From Planctomycetota bacterium (GTDB lineage: Bacteria > Planctomycetota > UBA1135 > GCA-002686595), in contig JAPKBY010000046.1 in NCBI GenBank assembly GCA_028823185.1, positions 1 through 8,813 of the forward strand: 8,813 bases of DNA, given 5' to 3'. Positions 6,911-8,813 of the stretch are shown here, one piece after another; position 1 is the first letter of the stretch; each line of letters begins with the position of its first letter. Under the pieces are notes generated by a model. The model did no database searches and was not told the DNA's origin. It saw nothing but the letters and a program-made list of their open reading frames with translations. The position numbers and the translations under genes are program-made.

Positions 6911-7872
6911 TGCTCACGGCCGGGCTCTTGGCTGTCGCCTGCGCGACGCCAGAGCGCGAGCCAGAAGAGCCCCTCGCTGTAGATGGGGTCAGCCCCCTCG
7001 TCGCGAGCTCCCCCGAGAACAAACTCGTCCAGATCGAGATGCGCTATCGGGTGGAGGCTCCCGGTGAGACGGAGCGCGCGCGCTTCTTGATGCTCTTGCC
7101 TACCGACCTCCCTCACCGTCAACGCATCCTGCGACGCGAATGGATCCTCCCGCCGACCGCGACCTATGCGCGCCCCGGTGGAATGGAAGCTGAGTGGGTC
7201 CTTGATAACCCCAAGGGCAGCTTCGAGCTCGGCTGCGTCTTGACCCTAGAGCTCTCTCCCTTTGACCTTGCGCACGCGGCGGGGACTCCAGAGACGGACC
7301 CGATCCTCTTGGACACATATCTGCGCGACGAGAGCAAGCTCGAGAAGCACTCCCCGCGCGTCGCACGCGCGGCGCGAGAGCTCGCCCCCAAGGACGCAGA
7401 GGAGCTCGAGCTCTTGCGAGCCCTCTTCGAAGGCACGCTCTTCGAATTAGCGAACCACGGCTTCATCAAGGCCGAGCGCGGCGCGAACCGCGCGCTCAAG
7501 ATGGGCGGCGGTGACTGCACAGAGTTCTCAGATGTGCTGGTCGCGCTCTGCCGTGGCCGCGGCCTCCCTGCGCGGCACATCCGCGGCATCCTCGCGCGCT
7601 CCTTCTCTCCCGAGGACACCCCCAAGCACTCCTGGGTCGAGGTCCACCTGAAAGAAGAGGGCTGGGTCCGTCTCGACCCCTTCTTCAGCAAGCTCGGAAC
7701 AGCCACCTTCGAGACGCTCTCTAATGACTACATCGCGGTCAGCTGTGACCGAAACGAAGAGGTCGAGAACTTCTGGCGCTATTGGTATTGGGGAGACCCG
7801 ATCACCATCACAGAGACACTCAATCTCGGTCACGGCGTGTGGACCGAGACTGTCGGCGCCCTCAAGGACTGA
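6886..7872 (+). CDS. Transglutaminase-like domain lipoprotein
   Basis: A 328-residue predicted lipoprotein with a transglutaminase-like (papain-fold) domain. With GTG 6886 as start, the N-terminus MRSLPLGLMLTAGLLAVA|C has a basic residue, a hydrophobic core and a lipobox Cys at 19. GTG 6832 would bury the signal behind a proline-rich extension, and ATG 6910 would remove its Arg, so 6886 is preferred although none has a good Shine-Dalgarno sequence. Residues about 45-130 look like a beta-rich N-terminal domain (VQIEMRYRVEAP). The catalytic triad of the superfamily is visible: GGGDCTEFSDVLVALCR with Cys211, KHSWVEV with His248, and WVRLDP with Asp264. It is probably an envelope-anchored protease, amidase or crosslinking enzyme; the substrate is unknown. 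It overlaps recJ by 25 bp and precedes the SenB gene by 14 bp. Confidence 0.85.
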   Translation: MRSLPLGLMLTAGLLAVACATPEREPEEPLAVDGVSPLVASSPENKLVQIEMRYRVEAPGETERARFLMLLPTDLPHRQRILRREWILPPTATYARPGGMEAEWVLDNPKGSFELGCVLTLELSPFDLAHAAGTPETDPILLDTYLRDESKLEKHSPRVARAARELAPKDAEELELLRALFEGTLFELANHGFIKAERGANRALKMGGGDCTEFSDVLVALCRGRGLPARHIRGILARSFSPEDTPKHSWVEVHLKEEGWVRLDPFFSKLGTATFETLSNDYIAVSCDRNEEVENFWRYWYWGDPITITETLNLGHGVWTETVGALKD

Positions 7873-7886
7873 GCGAGATTCAACAG

Positions 7887-8813
7887 ATGAAGACCGCTCT
7901 CCTCTCCCTGCCCCATGATGCGCTCGGTGGCAACCGAACGACCGCGCTGCGCTGGGCTCGCATCTTGCGCCAGCTCGGCTGGGATGTGATCCGCTCTGCC
8001 AAGCGCGAGAGCGAGCGCGCCGAGCTCATCCTCGCGCTGCATGCGGCGCACACACGAAGAGAGGTAGAGGGACTGCTCGAGAGACATCCAAGAGCAAAAC
8101 TCGTGGTGGCCTGCACTGGCACAGACATCTACGAGGCTCGCGTTGACTCACAGGCGCTGCTCGACCGCGCCGACAAGATCATCGTCCTCCAAGAGCGCGC
8201 GCTCGAAGAGCTCACAGAGGAGCAGCGCGAGCGAGCGCGCGTGATCTATCAATCAACCCCACAGCTAGTAGCGCCACCGTCGCGCCCCACGGATCATCTC
8301 CGCGTCGCGCTCATCGCCAATGTGCGCGATGTAAAGGACCCGCTCCTCCCGGCAAGAGCTGCGCGCCTGCTCCCGGAGAGCTCACGTGTTCAGATTGTCC
8401 ACCTCGGAGCAGGGATCGAGACGGAGCTCAGCGAAGAGGCAAAGAGAGAGTCTGAAGAGAACCCGCGCTATGAATGGCGCGGTCATGTCTCGAGACTAGA
8501 GACCCTCAAGCTCCTCGCGAGCTCTCACGCCGCTGTCTTGCCTTCTAAGAACGAGGGTGGCGCGAACCTCATCACTGAAGCCTTCGCCATGGGGACAGCT
8601 GTGATCGCCAGCGACATCCGAGGTAACCTCGGATTGCTCGGTGAGGGACACCCGGGACTCTTCCCGGCTGGTGACGCAGGAGCCTTAGCCGAGCTCTTCG
8701 AGCGCCTCGAGAGCCAAGAGGGCCTCCTTCATGAGCTCAGCCTCCGCTCACAAGAGCGAGCCTGGATGTCAGCCCCCGCGCTCGAGCGCGAGTCATGGGA
8801 GTCGCTGCTCTCT
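7887..8813 (+). CDS. senB: SenB-type selenosugar synthase (GT-B glycosyltransferase), 3' end off window
   Basis: The frame is open from ATG 7887 to the window edge, 309 residues, which is nearly the full length of the family. It resembles SenB of selenoneine biosynthesis (earlier a nameless glycosyltransferase family), which forms a C-Se bond from selenophosphate and a UDP-sugar such as UDP-GlcNAc. Supporting motifs in order are GGNRTTALRWARILRQLGW (14-32), ALHAAHTRR (50-58), CTGTDIY (76-82), YQS (121-123), VRDVKDP (146-152), HLG (172-174), RYEW-G (194-199), NEGGANLITEA (222-232) and RGNLGLLG (245-252). Generic GT4 enzymes share the NEGG-type loop but not the TGTD, VKDP and GNLGLLG set. It follows the transglutaminase gene by 14 bp with only a weak GAGCGAGA upstream. 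senA and senC are not seen; whether selenoneine or only a selenosugar is made is unknown. Arginine codons AGA and CGA are commoner than in recJ. Confidence 0.8.
   Translation, partial: MKTALLSLPHDALGGNRTTALRWARILRQLGWDVIRSAKRESERAELILALHAAHTRREVEGLLERHPRAKLVVACTGTDIYEARVDSQALLDRADKIIVLQERALEELTEEQRERARVIYQSTPQLVAPPSRPTDHLRVALIANVRDVKDPLLPARAARLLPESSRVQIVHLGAGIETELSEEAKRESEENPRYEWRGHVSRLETLKLLASSHAAVLPSKNEGGANLITEAFAMGTAVIASDIRGNLGLLGEGHPGLFPAGDAGALAELFERLESQEGLLHELSLRSQERAWMSAPALERESWESLLS

Noticed and set aside
7887..8813. Generic GT4 family glycosyltransferase for polysaccharide synthesis
   Set aside because: The combination of GGNRTTALRW, TGTDIY, VRDVKDP and RGNLGLLG fits the SenB family more specifically.

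Overview
The window reads as a chromosomal segment from a GC-rich bacterium, most likely a member of the Planctomycetota. The best lineage clue is the secreted FG-GAP/VCBS protein on the left. Its C-terminal module (YCLGSANS..., FFYGDG, STWNFQLWYRD, GLEITFCP) is a type I associate with marine planctomycetes. This assignment rests on recalled family resemblance, not on a search. Coding density is very high: no gene-free stretch exceeds about 100 bases, and no rRNA, tRNA, CRISPR array or insertion sequence is visible.

Layout. (1) At the left edge is the 3' end of a cysteine-rich + strand gene of unknown function (1-258). It converges on (2), a 654-aa exported protein on the - strand (278-2242) with a signal peptide, a pre-peptidase-like N-terminal domain, seven Asp-rich FG-GAP/VCBS repeats that predict a seven-bladed beta-propeller, and the planctomycete-type C-terminal module. 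(3) Upstream on the - strand is a nucleotide-sugar dehydrogenase of the WbpA (UDP-GlcNAc 6-dehydrogenase) type (2345-3646). It lies 40 bp downstream of (4) selA, L-seryl-tRNA(Sec) selenium transferase (3687-5108). (5) selA is divergent from recJ (5147-6910) across only 38 bp, and that gap holds an 18-bp interrupted palindrome. (6) recJ overlaps a transglutaminase-like lipoprotein gene (6886-7872). (7) Fourteen bases later comes a glycosyltransferase, truncated by the window edge, that matches SenB, the selenosugar synthase of the selenoneine pathway (7887 to beyond 8813).

How they fit together. RecJ, the transglutaminase lipoprotein and SenB look like one + strand transcription unit, and SelA plus the sugar-nucleotide dehydrogenase look like one - strand unit. 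Two enzymes that both consume selenophosphate, SelA for selenocysteyl-tRNA and SenB for a C-Se bonded selenosugar, therefore lie within about 3 kb, together with an enzyme of UDP-sugar metabolism. That points to a possible selenium-use neighbourhood that differs from the described senA-senB-senC cluster. No selD/senC, selB, selC or senA gene is visible, so the link remains an inference from proximity.

Most starts here lack a clear Shine-Dalgarno sequence; the VCBS gene is the exception.
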